A stretch of 64,000 nucleotides of DNA from Symbiodinium natans (lineage: Eukaryota > Sar > Dinophyceae > Suessiales > Symbiodiniaceae): contig CAJNDS010000258.1 of the NCBI GenBank assembly GCA_905221605.1, positions 62,001-126,000 on the forward strand, given 5' to 3'. Shown one piece after another: positions 22,013 through 33,160 of this stretch (positions are counted from its first letter, which is position 1; each line of letters starts with the position of its first letter). Both the position numbers and the translations under genes were made by a program. The notes under the pieces are model-generated. The model did not search any database, was not told the origin of the DNA, and worked only from the letters and a program-made list of their open reading frames with translations.

Positions 22013-25000
22013 TCAGGCAATGCAGACACGTTGTCGCATCGCCGTCGCTTGCAAACCGGCATGCGCGCACCCTGCATCTGCGGAACCTGGGCTGCCCACC
22101 AAAAACCAACCAAGCCAAGAAGTAAGCTGGACCTCGGCCTTCTCACGAGCCTGATAGCCGTTCTGGTGCAAAATGTCGAAAATCTGTCGCTTCACCTGCA
22201 ACGGATGTCAATAACACGCTCACCTACACACACTCATCACAGCCGACCTCTTCAACCGACTGCAGGCGGTCAAAGCTGAGGAAGTGGTTCACACACCATT
22301 GAGGGCCATTGTCATAAACCCAGCTTGATCCCATACTTTCCACTTGCCTGAGGCACAGGGGCCTACCACTTAGCTGACTGAGCTCTCCGACAGCAAAGCA
22401 AAGACATGACCGCCACTACAGTTGCCAAGCATGCCGTGATCCGACTGGGACAGCGTGAGTACGGCGAGGTTGAGTCGCTGAACGATCCGAGCCTCTGCCA
22501 GGCACGATAAGCCCCCAGGTCTTGCAGCAGGTCCGAAGGAAATCCGTCGCAGCCTGCCTTGTCACAGACTCGCATAGAGTGAGATCATGCACATTGGCTG
22601 CGGACTTGTGTAGCAACGAACACCCAGGTGAACACGACCATCAACGAGCCGAGTTTCACAGACCTTACGGACCTCCCAGTGCTGCACTGCACGTTGCATA
22701 TTCCAACTTTGATTCTGATCCAGGCTGGGCACCTGCAAAGCAACGGAAACCGCACGCACTCTTCACATGAGAACAGACAAAGCCCGGCCTCAAAAGGACT
22801 TCCCTGCTGCAGAATTGCCGCCATAGCACAGCAGTCCACAATGGCATTATACCGGAGGCCATTGATGACCAACCTTGGAACCACCAACATGGAGCAACCC
22901 ATGGCCTGGCTTATGACTTATGAGACTTTTTTCTCATTTTGAGACTGATGAGTATTACGGTATGACTCTGCGGCCGCAACTGGTAGGCTTGCAAGCGTTC
23001 TTGACGTAAGTTGCTCCAACAAAAGCTTCCGTGACTCTCACACCATGCATTGCAAAGGGCATACCGCATCCTGGATCAAGTGGAAGCTGATCAAGCAGTC
23101 GACCTACAGCAGTCAGCCTCCATCCGGAAATAGCATGGTCAAAACAACACAGTATCAGCGTGCTTCACACACCCGCGCTCGCGCGCACGCGCACCCTGCC
23201 TTCCATCTGAACCCAGGGCGCCCAACTCTTCAAGGCGAAAGATGCAGGACTTCACCCTCGCTGGATCAGGAGGGCTGGGCATGGAGGTCAAGAAGTCCTC
23301 CATAAACGAGCTCTCTCCCTCTCTTTCTTTGACTCTCTTGCTCCTGATCTTCTTCATCTGCTTCTTCTTCGTCCGTCCAGAACCTCATAACAACCTCTGC
23401 TCCAAATTTCCCTCGGCACCGGTCCTCCGGAGCCCTCGCCAGGCCACGAAAGCCGTGGACTGTCAGCACCAAACTCTCCAGCGGCTGGTGACGAATCTCC
23501 GGCTCTGCGTGTGGCTGCAGCCTTTTGAAGCTCATCTCGGTGATGCACCGAAGGGCATGGCCGTCACGGAGCCTCGCCGTGCGGCCACTTCGCTGGAGAG
23601 CCTTGCACTGAAAATGCTCGAAATTGTGTCTTGCCATGGTTTAGATTTGTTTAGGAGCTTAGTAGAACATGTAGAACCTCTCATCCAATGACTCACCGAC
23701 GCATCCCCTGCCTCATCCTGGCTGATGAACTGGATGGTCAGCGGACTCTCCTTGAACACTGGGTTCCAGCGCCGTCTTCTATGCAGGCAGGTGTCAATGA
23801 CCAGATCCACGGTGGGGATTGTCACCGACGACCTCAGACAGATAAGACCACTCAACCTTGGAGTTCGAAGCATTGGTCCCACTCAGGGCGTAGCTCCACA
23901 ACATCTGTGGCAAGGATGACTAAGCGCTTGCATCCGTCTCTGTGATCCAGAGAACGCTGTTGCGCGTGCAGAGCCTACCAGCAGGGTACCAGCAAGGCAT
24001 TCCACGACACGAAACATGCACCCAGAACACAAGGCCGTCTGAGAGCATGCCTATACGAACATACAAGAGCATGATGATGGCTCGGCCAGAAGATGCCAGC
24101 AGCACGGGAAATGGCATGCTTTGTGTGCCCTTGCCTGACCGCCAAAGAGGCGCTGGACCACCATGCGAGGCACAGCCGACAGCCGGTCAGCAAGCGCGTG
24201 CACCTCCTGACGACACAGATCAACACAGCCTTCTCCAAGCGTTTTATGGTCTGGTTTAGGGTTTACAATAGGGTTTCAGAGCGCTCCTGGCGACCAGGAA
24301 GGAAGACCTGGAGAACGAGCGAAGGCGAGCGGAAAGCGAACCCAAGGAACACATCGCAGTTGAAGAACAACAAGAGCGAACACGCAGCTTACTGGAGCTG
24401 AGGACGGTTCCAGAAATGATTGCCTCACCTCTCGCTGAGCGTGGTTCTGCATCACGATCAGCTCAAGCACTTCTGTCATCTGCTCTAGTGGCATATCCTG
24501 GGTGTAGGTGTCGGGGGTTTAGGGCATGGGCTCGCAACTACCGCACGCTGCTGTACCTGCATCTATTCCACCGATGTCTTTCTGAGGCTGCTTCTGGAGT
24601 CAAACTGCGCACAACCATGCCATCCGCATAGGACACAGTCAGCCGATGAGGTCGCTTCATCTCCAGGTCGATGAGACCCATACTCAGATTCCGGAAGTAG
24701 CTCTTGAAGAATGGCACGTCAGTCGCTGCTGACATCAGGACGACCTGCGGCAGCTAGACTGACATCCCAACTGCCTGCAACACTGATCACAAGCACCTTC
24801 CTGCCGTCATCTTGAGGCAGCACATCGCCCTTCAAGACATTCAGCAGGGCATCAATATGCATATCACCTTGCACAGGTTCTGTTCTTCAAACACCAGCAG
24901 CAAATAGGTCGCAGGAAAACAAGCGAGCATCCCCCGACCACGGAACTACACAACAGTACTGCTTACTAGCATGCCCACCACTCACATGCCCGGCCCGGAT

Positions 25001-27350
25001 GTCAACCGTACAGCAGCCTGGACGCAGTTCGATTCAACCGGTGCTGTGCAGATGCAGAGGTGCAAGCCAAGTCACGGACATGGACTTCATCGACTAAGAT
25101 ATGTGTCGCTGGAACATCACCCTGCAGGCACATCAGCATCGCGATCGCCGTCGTCATGTACACCAGCTGCGTCCTTGCACCAGGCATCCCCACAATGCGC
25201 GCCCGTGATCATGAAACCCAAGCTTAACCTGACACTGCAGCTGATGCAGCAGCTGATATCAGCTGATGCTGAGGAGCCCGCTGCTCACTCCACTCCCGAT
25301 GCCCTCCGACTTGGAAGCCCACGATCTCACCAACCTGAGCACGAACCACGATCCTCATCTCCTCACCCCACATAGTCTACAGATGCTCGCTGAATTCTAT
25401 AAACACGCAGCACTCAAGCCCACAAGAAGATGCAAGAGACCTGCGAATGCGTGTAGTCGGCCAGCCGCCGGGCCAGACTTGCGGTCGCCACACGTCGGGG
25501 CTGCGTGCCTGCAGCGTCGTTAGATTTTCTGAAGCGTTCTGTTGCGAAACGCAAGATGAGCTTCTGAGCTTCTGGCATATGACGCGCCGACTCGCGCATT
25601 CATGCAGCAGGAGCCGTGGCACTGCTGTAGACTTTCCTGAACCTGCAACACCGCGCAGAACAATACAGAACCTTCATCCGGTTATCGCCCCTGGCCTGTA
25701 GGCGCTATGAGGAGGGTGACTTGATGCTGAGCAACACAGGCGAGGACCTCCTCCGCTTGATCGTCCACCATCGTCCAGGCGTCGGTATTTCGAGCAGGCA
25801 CTGGCCAAATGCCGGGTGGAGCTCCAGGCCTCTCACGACCTCCTCCTTCGACACTTGAACCTTCTGGTGCCTTGCCTACATCTTGCCCCATCAAGCCTCG
25901 GACAAGTTCACAAAGCACCACGCGATCCAGCGCTGCGTCAGGACATGCCAAGTTATGCTCCTCGAGAATGGCCTGCAAGGCTTCGGTGGGCCAATTCTGA
26001 ATTTGATCCTGATCCTCCTCCTTTACGACATGGTTCTTAGCAGTCTGACTTGAACGGGCTTGTCCATCCGGTGAGGAGGCTGTGTGGGGAAGGCTCCCTC
26101 CAGAAATGTCCACTCGAAGCTCAGGCAATCGAGTCTTCAAGGGCCTCGCAACATGAAGTTTTCACAAGTCTCCAGCCCAATCTTCAACTCAATCTGGATG
26201 CAACCCTGTCTAACTGTCTCACATCACCGGGCATTTGGCTCAGAAGCGCTCCAACCAGACCCACTTGTGTTGGGCCAACGCTGCCCATGAGACTACAAAA
26301 ATTTCTCACTTGTAGTTGTCATGTTTTGGCTCACTTGCAAGTATAAAATTGGCTCACTTGCGACTATAACCAGGCTCATTTGACACTATCTCACCCCCAA
26401 ACGCAGCTCCTATTCCGGCTCACGTGCGACCATTACAAAATTGGCCGGCTCACTTGTGGGAGGGGAGGATCTGGGGCGGAGCGGGAGGAGAGGGGAGGGG
26501 GGAGGACGAGCGGGGGGGGGGGGACGAGAGGGGGGGGGGACGAGAGGGGGGGGGGAGGGGCCCTGTGCAGGGTTTTGGCTGTGAATAGCGACGAAAAAGG
26601 CACAATCGACTAGAACGCTTCTAGAGCCCTAAGCAGGGTTTTTGCAGTGAACCAAATTAAAGGCCAAGCGACAACCTCCAAAAAGGGTCGCAAGCGAGAA
26701 GGCAAGAAAATCTCACAAAGCGAGCCAAAAACACCAAAAGCGAGTAAAGATCCTGCCCCTATGCCCACTCCTCTAGATCTTTGTCCCACAAAGCGTCAAA
26801 CTTTGCCCACAGCGAAGGCTGCAACCACCATCGCCCTGCCTGGGAAGGTCCACCACCGCTTGGGACTGTCCGTAGTAGCGCTCGGCCCGAATCTTTCTGA
26901 CTGCCATCATTTCATCAAGCTGCTCCTGAACTTTCACGCATGATCAGAGAAACCTACACAAGGCATCTCCATGCTGGTCCTGTGCTGGTACCTCTTGAGA
27001 AATGCTGCTTGCACAACTGGAGGCGGCAGACCCACCAGCTTGTACAGATGTGCAGACATCCTCAAGGGCATCAGCATCACAGGGCACGTTGACAGCCAGC
27101 TCGGAAGACAATGCCCCTTCCTTCCCTCGCAACGGCGGCAGCGAGCTCATGCCGAAAGTCTGAAGGACCTCCTGCCGGGCCAACTCGACTGGCATTTTCG
27201 TATCGAAGCTGCAAGCCCCTGCTGAGTCAATAGAAGCTGATAGCACTCCTGCCAGGCACAGCACCATTCGTTTGCCGCCTTCTTGATGGTGCCATGAAAC
27301 AACTCACATCCGGCAGGCAGCACCCTTCTTGGATACTCCTGGCGGTTCAT
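22013..27350 (-). CDS. DEAH/DEVH-box RNA helicase (multi-exon)
   Basis: ATP-dependent RNA or DNA-RNA helicase of the DEAH/RHA group (SF2). The helicase motifs occur in order through spliced exons. Motif I is APTGSGKST, split by a 53-base GC-AG intron at 25643-25695. Motif Ia is VICTQPRRVA, split at 25509-25576. GEIVGFQV lies near 25.3 kb, motif II is HILVDEVHVRD near 25.1 kb, and motif III is VVLMSAATD after a 52-base intron at 24745-24796. Motif V is SVTIPTVDLVIDT near 23.8 kb and motif VI is QRSGRTAR near 23.6 kb. Downstream are the winged-helix and HA2-type parts (LTAVGRLLDQLPLDP near 23.05 kb, AIVDCCAMAAILQQGSPF near 22.8 kb) and a helix near 22.15 kb. DEVH replaces DEAH and SAA replaces SAT. 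The N-terminal part (27.35-26.2 kb) is acidic and helical, and its start at 27,350 is tentative. The exact orthologue (YTHDC2, DHX36 or DHX29-like) is not settled. Confidence 0.85.
26325..26460. repeat. GGCTCACTTG short repeat
   Basis: Five degenerate copies of TTGGCTCACTTGCGAC.ATAA at about 20-40 base spacing, next to a G-rich tract. Located in an intron or the 5' part of the helicase gene. Confidence 0.7.
26456..26566. repeat. Poly-G rich tract
   Basis: Runs of 8-12 G separated by ACGAGA or AGGACGAGC, a candidate G-quadruplex region on the plus strand. Located within the helicase gene upstream of the motif I exon. Confidence 0.9.
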
Positions 27351-27422
27351 GTGCTTCTGATGTACGAGTAAGTCTGAAGCACGGCTGAAGCGTCACGCTC
27401 TTGGCTACTCTTGCAAGATATG

Positions 27423-28831
27423 TCAACCGGGGTCGTCCTCCAGCCAACCCGTGTTGTTGCCATCGACGTAATGACTGGGCTTGTGCTCAGCCGAGTAATG
27501 CCAAATGACTACGTCATTCGCATCTAACCGTCCGCGCGGATTATCTTCTCCATCTCCTGAGCACTGCAAGCCTTGCCCTGCAGAACCCTAGCGGAGCCTG
27601 TGGTACCATGCCTAGAGCAGGCTGGAGCCGACTAATCTTCATCTGGCAAGCTGCGCTGCAAGAATGCAAGCTGATGGAGCTGATAGTTGTACTTGACATG
27701 CAAGGGCCTGCCATGATGGTTCAGAGATGTTCAGAGACTTCAGATGGCATGCGTTTGTGCGCAGGCACGTGCCAAGCCTCCACTTCGCTGCAAACCACAA
27801 GGTCAGGAAGTCCTGCTCCGGCATCGTGCTGTGCGAGTCGTGTTCTGGATGCAGAAGTTGCTCCTGTCACGACCCCCATCACCCATGACCACCAGCAGCT
27901 GACCACAGCTCAGAGGTATTGATCCGCACTGCAGCACGCACACAAGACTGCCGAAAGTGGGCTGTCCTGCATCTTGCGGAATGTCGACACGCACGGCTCC
28001 AAGATCACGACTCCGGCATTGATACCTCCCTTCTGCAAGCCCGAATTCCGGTCGAAGAAGGACTCCCTCAGTCAATCTTGCCAGGCCTGTGTAGCAGCCT
28101 CAAGCCCAGATTAATACGTGCCCTGGGTCCCTGCACCTGACGGCCCAACAAGCCTTGCACCATACAAGACAAGGCACGGCCGTCTTGCAGCGCCAGGTGT
28201 CCAGGTGGCATTGCCCCGGAACAATGCTGCTGGCGCCTCGGAGCAGGCACTTACGAAGCCCCAAGCGGAGACTCCTCGAAAAGTGAGGAGCTTCGACTCG
28301 CTTCGACGTGTTTTCTGACTTTTTATTTATACTTGTCCTGGAAGGAGAAGAGCTCTTCGCAGTTCGAGCGGATCAGGAGGTCCAAGTCCAGAAGAACCAC
28401 CTCCGAAGACTAGCGCTGGCAACTTTGCACTTCCCCAAAGTGGAAGGACATCCATGGATTTACAGGAACGAAAGCTGAGTCAGACCAGCCTTGCAGTATT
28501 CTTCCAGTTCGAAGACACGTAACTTGTTGAAGACTCCCGCAAATCGAGCCCTGCACCCGCTTGTGAGGAGCGGAGCAACCTCGACTGGCTGAATCTCCCG
28601 CAGCTGCCAAAAGATCTCGAGGTACTTCGCGCCATCGTGCCGCAACACCGACTCCGTGACGAGAAGCACACAATCATGACCTCCACCGAACTTCTCCAAA
28701 GAGTGGCCGAGAACTAAGGCGTCGCGAATGAGATCCCAGGCCACGTTTTCCGCATCGCCGGCCTGTGTCCAGAGGGCTGCAACCTGGGCTGCCCATGGCT
28801 CGCCAAGACAAGCTTTAAGTTCAGTGCCCAA
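27423..28831 (-). CDS. Glycogenin-like GT8 glycosyltransferase (multi-exon)
   Basis: Predicted to transfer a sugar from a nucleotide-sugar donor, as glycosyltransferase family 8 does. Conserved pieces in order are DALVLGHSLEKF and HDCVLLVTESVL (N-terminal Rossmann strand) and RFAGVFNKLRVFELEEYCK near 28.5 kb. Then come GGINAGVVILEPCVSTF near 28.0 kb (the family's NAGV word), MPEQDFLTLWFAAKW near 27.8 kb, KYNYQLHQLAF near 27.68 kb, and DVVIWHYSAEHKPSHYV just before a TGA at 27,423 (the HY..KPW region). The DxD exon expected between 28.4 and 28.1 kb was not resolved, and the first exon may start further upstream. Only 72 bases separate the stop from the tentative helicase start, a tight head-to-tail pair. 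Confidence 0.8.
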
Positions 28832-29061
28832 AGTGTCCGTTATCCCTCGAGCGGATTTCCTTCAAAACAGGCCTCAAAGTGACAAGACTGGGATTGGCTG
28901 CCATTGGAAGCCAGACAAATGCTCAAGATGCCTTCTCTCAAGGTGGCATCTGGTACTACGTCGCGCTGCTCTGGCTAAATGCACCCATGAAGCATATGCA
29001 TGTTGAGCAGCCCGAAACCGTCGGCTTCCGCCTCGATGCACCTTGCGTGTCGCAATCAGAC

Positions 29062-30599
29062 TCATCTTGAGCCCTGGCACGGAGCTTGCATCCTACGAAA
29101 AATCCTTTCCTGAAAGAGGGGCACCTCGTTGTGCAAAGTGGACTTTGAAAGCTTGCTACTCATCTCCTGCGTTCTTGGTGGCACTGCCGTGTTCATGTTC
29201 GATGCCGGCCTGAGCTCACCATGTATCCAATTTGTCATCTGACTTGCAGCAGCAGGCATGCAAAGGTTGCAGAAGCCGTGATACCGCATGCGTGCAACGT
29301 AATACCACTGTGGGACTCTGGCTGAGAAGTCGGCTGGTACGATGGACATAGGAAGTCCCCCGACGGAGTAAAGGTGAACTTGAGGGTGTGCTCACGCACC
29401 CACGTTTCTGTGATGCGGCGAGACCTTCTCATTTTCACTGTAGGGGCACTGCTCCTACTTACCAAACGCCGAGCAAAAGAGCATATGGGTACGGCCGATA
29501 TCTAATACAGATCTTGAACAGGATTCGTGCCCCAGCATCTGTCGAACCTTGGATTCACAACTAGTCTTGGATTGGTGGGCCTCACATGATTGCGAAAGAG
29601 GTCGTTTGTGACGATGACAGCGGCATTGCCCTCTTGCTCCTTCATCTCCACGAACTTGATCAGGAACAGATCAACATCCTCCCCGGTTGGGGTCACGACC
29701 CACTGCTGCTGGTACTTGGCCAAGGGCTCACATGCCTTCCACCTCTCCGCAAGGTCACGGTAGATGAACAGCCACACCGTGGCCACTGGCTGGTGCGAGG
29801 CAAAGAACTCGAAGGCTCGAGCAAGCTGCTGACTGTCTGGGAGCCGCGGGAGATGGGAACTGAATCCACATTTTGCGATGTTGCGGCTGTCCAAGACCAG
29901 CTGGCGCGTGCTGGGAAGAGCAGGGACCGGGGGAGGATCTGAGATGGTTGAAGATGGCGACTTGCGAGCGGCATTGGAAGGTTGCGAGTCCTTACGCAAC
30001 GTCATGCACACATGTGCATTCAAAATTCAAAACACGTCTGCCTCTGAAAGGAGCTACAGCAGCAGGTTGTCCTACTCCTGCGGTCCATCGTAGCTACCCT
30101 AAACCCAATTCAACAACACAGCCTGGCAGCCAACAAGGACTGCAGAAGCAAAGCCAGCATCTGTCGGTCGTTTGGACATGACATCTGCCTTGGTGCGGCT
30201 GACAAGACAGCCGGAGCAGCAACCGACGTCTGCTCTTTCCATGCACACGAGAACCACTCAGAAAAATGAGCAAAAATTTACCCAAGTCGCAGAACTGTCT
30301 CGAAATCATGCAAGTCCAGAGCCTGCAGCCTAAGAGCTCCAACATGACTACACACAAGGCCTTGGCAACACACACCGAATGTATACCACAGACGGCATAC
30401 TGCAGCACGGGAACTCAGAGAGATCCATGTTCAATGCCTCCACCATGAAGGCGGCATCCAAGAAGCCTTCATCTTTCAGCCACGCAACCACTCTTGGGCA
30501 ATCCCAAAGCTTTTGCGCTGGCCTGGACAAAGCGAATTCTGAGATTCGAGCTTGAAAGCCGCAAGAACCGCAAGAAGCTTGAGAGGCACGCCCCATCAA
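29062..30599 (-). CDS. Zc3h12a-like NYN/PIN-fold ribonuclease
   Basis: Predicted endoribonuclease of the NYN (PIN-like) fold. The core exon at 29502 to about 29960 carries RQLVLDSRNIAKCGF (first metal-binding Asp), VATVWLFIYRDLAERWK, the acidic GEDVDLFL and AAVIVTNDLFRNHV (the SND-like Asp). A further exon near 29.34-29.43 kb reads ETWVREHTLKFTFTPSGDFL, the usual final strand. A C-terminal exon ends near 29.06 kb. An upstream exon at 30348-30599 (PRVVAWLKDEGFLDAAFMVE) is placed in the same gene by position only. No CCCH zinc finger was seen. The gene lies between GT8 and EXO1 on the same strand. Confidence 0.7.
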
Positions 30600-30633
30600 C
30601 AGCTAGCACATCCCGAATGACAAGAGCGAAAGA

Positions 30634-30888
30634 TCAAAACTTCGCGCACTTGTGAAGCACGAGGTGCCGTGACGTCATCCGCCTCGACCGAGAATATTCA
30701 CAACTCTGCATGGGCCACATGGGCAGCAAGCAAGTCAAGAAACACAAGACAACAATGCATGCTTTTGCGAACTGTTCTGCAAGCATGGCGAACCAACCCT
30801 TTTCACACGCACATACTCTCCCCAGTATGTCGAACAGCAGTTGCTGTTTCTCACCCAGCTCGGATTTCAAACTGAGCCAACGGCACAC
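30634..30888 (-). CDS. Possible exon, unknown product
   Basis: Open for 84 codons with SELGEKQQLLFDILGRVC and a hydrophobic segment (ACIVVLCFLTCLLPMW). It could be the first exon of the NYN nuclease gene or a chance frame. No homology was recognised. Confidence 0.2.
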   Translation of the reverse strand: MCRWLSLKSELGEKQQLLFDILGRVCACEKGWFAMLAEQFAKACIVVLCFLTCLLPMWPMQSCEYSRSRRMTSRHLVLHKCAKF

Positions 30889-31015
30889 AACACTGTACAG
30901 ACGGTCTTAACGTCTTAAAGAAGATCTACTCTCGAAGCTTGCAAACGCCATCAGTTTGCACCGAGATACTCAGGATTCTGCGCACCGAAGCGAAGCTGCG
31001 GACAGGTTCGCTCAG

Positions 31016-33160
31016 CTAAACACGCTGTCTGAAAACCCGAGCTTGGTTTCGAAGAGACAAAGGATTATGACGAGGCGCGGATGCAACTGCTTCAGGTTCT
31101 TCTTCCCATGGCCGGGATTTCCACGAAGCGATGATATCCACCTTCTGCGTGTCTGCCTTGCTTGGGCTCTTGCTGCGGTCCTCCCTGGAGTACACAGCCT
31201 GGCGGTCGAAGAAGGACATCAGCTTGGACCTGGCCTTGTTCTCATCAACCTCGACAGCAGGGACCCCACGCTGGGCCAACACGGCTTCCACAGCAGTCTT
31301 TGCTCCACCGCCACCCCTTGGATGATGCTCAGGCTTCTTGAACTTCACGTCCTCGTCAACAGAAGCTCTGGGCGCGACCACGCATCGCACTGTTTGTCGC
31401 AAACACAAGCTTTTCTTTGCAGGGACGGCAATGCCGTTCATACTCTCCTTGACATTTGCGTCTTGTGAAGGACGCTTGCGGCCAAATGGATTGGAACCCC
31501 TTGATGTGCCGTTGCCCATACTCTCGCCTGTACGAGGAGGTGCCGATTTGGCCTCCTGCCAGTCATCTCGTAATGCAGAAAGCTGCTGCAGTCTCTTGAA
31601 GTCTCCCGCGAGAAGCTTGATCTCTCGGCTTTCCTGTTGTACTGTGGGCTCTTCGGGTAGACTCTCATCAATGCCACAGTTCAGTGCCTCTTCTTGCATG
31701 GCCTTCTGCGCCTCGGCTTCAGCACGTTGCGCCTCGGCCTGCTCTGCTGCAACTTGCTGCCTGTACTCTCGCTGCTCCCTGCGCTTGAACTCAAGGATAC
31801 TATCTATGACAGCACGTTCGGCTGGAGACAAGGGCTCAAGCTTCTTTACCGTCCTTGTGCGTGGATCAAGATCACCTTTGGCCACACGCACCGCTTCTAG
31901 CTTCAGAAATCCCTTCCCGCAAACTGTTGCAGGATCCATGCCGGAGCAGTCTCTGCGCGTCTCAGTCAAAGGAAAGGACGTAGAGATCGATGTGCATTCG
32001 CCACTTCTCAGATTAAACACAAGATGATGCCAAAAAACACACACCACTGACACAAATCGTGGAACATATTCTTCTGCTGCGCATGGCAAACGCTGCTGAA
32101 ACCCCTTGTCACTGACCATCCACTTCAAAAGGTCTTGCGTGTTGCCATACTTCTTCATGAACTGAAAGGCAGTTTTGATGCCAAACTTCTTGATGTGAGT
32201 CTCGGGCTCCTTGTAATCTGTTCCGCAAAAGACACAGAACTCGGTGAACTGCTCTGGGGACCAGCGATCCAGACAAGACTGGAACTCTTTCACGACGGCC
32301 ACTTTGTCCGCTTCACTCTTCCCCTTGGTGACCTTCGAACCCTTCTGCGGCTGGGAGCATTCAACACCGTCGGCTGCTGACTGCATCTTGCCTTGCGACT
32401 CGTCCGTGGTCTTGCATGCTTTCACCGATGCTTTCTTAGCCTTCTGTCCAGGCTTCAAGCGCTGCCTCTGCTTGCCCTTCGTTTTGCTGCCAGAGCCTTC
32501 GGGAGGAGACTTCTCTTGGTAAGTCGGGCGTGCATCCACTTGCAGACAAGGCAGCGCAATGTGGTCGCCATTCCCAAACTTGTCCATTTTGAACAAGGTG
32601 CTCGGACAGCCGTAGGCTAGCAAGTCACTGTCTTCAGAAACTGCAACGTCAATCCAACCCATTCGGCACATGTAGGCTAGCTGCGCATCCGCCTCGTACG
32701 GAGCGATGATGAAGTCAATGGACAGCTCCCTCAAGGCACTTTGAAGCCTCGAGATCATGGAAGATGTGACTTTGATGGCACCCTCACACTTGGAGGAGAT
32801 GTCTTTCTCATCCACCTCGTGTCCCGATTGCTGTCGGCTTATGAGCTCTAAAGCTTCCAGGCGCGCCTTCTCGCGTGCTTTTCCACGGTTCTCGTCCTCC
32901 TTAGCCTTGGCTGGCAACCTGTCTCCGTCAAAGACGATGATCGGCTTGATGCGGGAACACCGCAGCACCTCGCACATCCGCAAGAAGTACCTCACAAACT
33001 TGTCGGTGTCTACGCCTTCTACCAACTCCCGGGAGCAGGCAAATGCCCCTTTGTGCATCCAACACATCGCATCCACGCCGACCGTTTTCCCCTTGAAGTC
33101 ATCAATGTTGATCTTCTTGACATATGGCTTTAAGAATGGCAGCAAGCCATGAATCCCCAT
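31016..33160 (-). CDS. EXO1: EXO1-like 5'-3' exonuclease, intronless
   Basis: A 714-residue XPG/RAD2-family nuclease for mismatch repair and end resection. It starts MGIHGLLPFL at an ATG at 33,160; an upstream in-frame GTG is ignored because family members begin MGI. Metal ligands sit where EXO1 has them: D30 (VGVDAM), D78 (VFDGD), E156 and D158 (APYEAD), D177 and D179 (SEDSD), and D315 (FCGTDY). About 84 Lys/Ser-rich residues (roughly 209-290) are inserted before the helix-two-turn-helix, which reads GTDY...FGIKTA rather than GCDY...GIG. The C-terminal third is low complexity, with a Glu/Gln/Ala helix near 500. RSKLMSFF at 644-651 has PIP-box spacing (Q..L..FF) but Arg in place of Gln. There are no introns across 2.1 kb, although its neighbours are intron-rich. 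No spliced-leader relict or poly-A tract was seen at its ends. Confidence 0.92.
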   Translation of the reverse strand: MGIHGLLPFLKPYVKKINIDDFKGKTVGVDAMCWMHKGAFACSRELVEGVDTDKFVRYFLRMCEVLRCSRIKPIIVFDGDRLPAKAKEDENRGKAREKARLEALELISRQQSGHEVDEKDISSKCEGAIKVTSSMISRLQSALRELSIDFIIAPYEADAQLAYMCRMGWIDVAVSEDSDLLAYGCPSTLFKMDKFGNGDHIALPCLQVDARPTYQEKSPPEGSGSKTKGKQRQRLKPGQKAKKASVKACKTTDESQGKMQSAADGVECSQPQKGSKVTKGKSEADKVAVVKEFQSCLDRWSPEQFTEFCVFCGTDYKEPETHIKKFGIKTAFQFMKKYGNTQDLLKWMVSDKGFQQRLPCAAEEYVPRFVSVVCVFWHHLVFNLRSGECTSISTSFPLTETRRDCSGMDPATVCGKGFLKLEAVRVAKGDLDPRTRTVKKLEPLSPAERAVIDSILEFKRREQREYRQQVAAEQAEAQRAEAEAQKAMQEEALNCGIDESLPEEPTVQQESREIKLLAGDFKRLQQLSALRDDWQEAKSAPPRTGESMGNGTSRGSNPFGRKRPSQDANVKESMNGIAVPAKKSLCLRQTVRCVVAPRASVDEDVKFKKPEHHPRGGGGAKTAVEAVLAQRGVPAVEVDENKARSKLMSFFDRQAVYSREDRSKSPSKADTQKVDIIASWKSRPWEEEPEAVASAPRHNPLSLRNQARVFRQRV

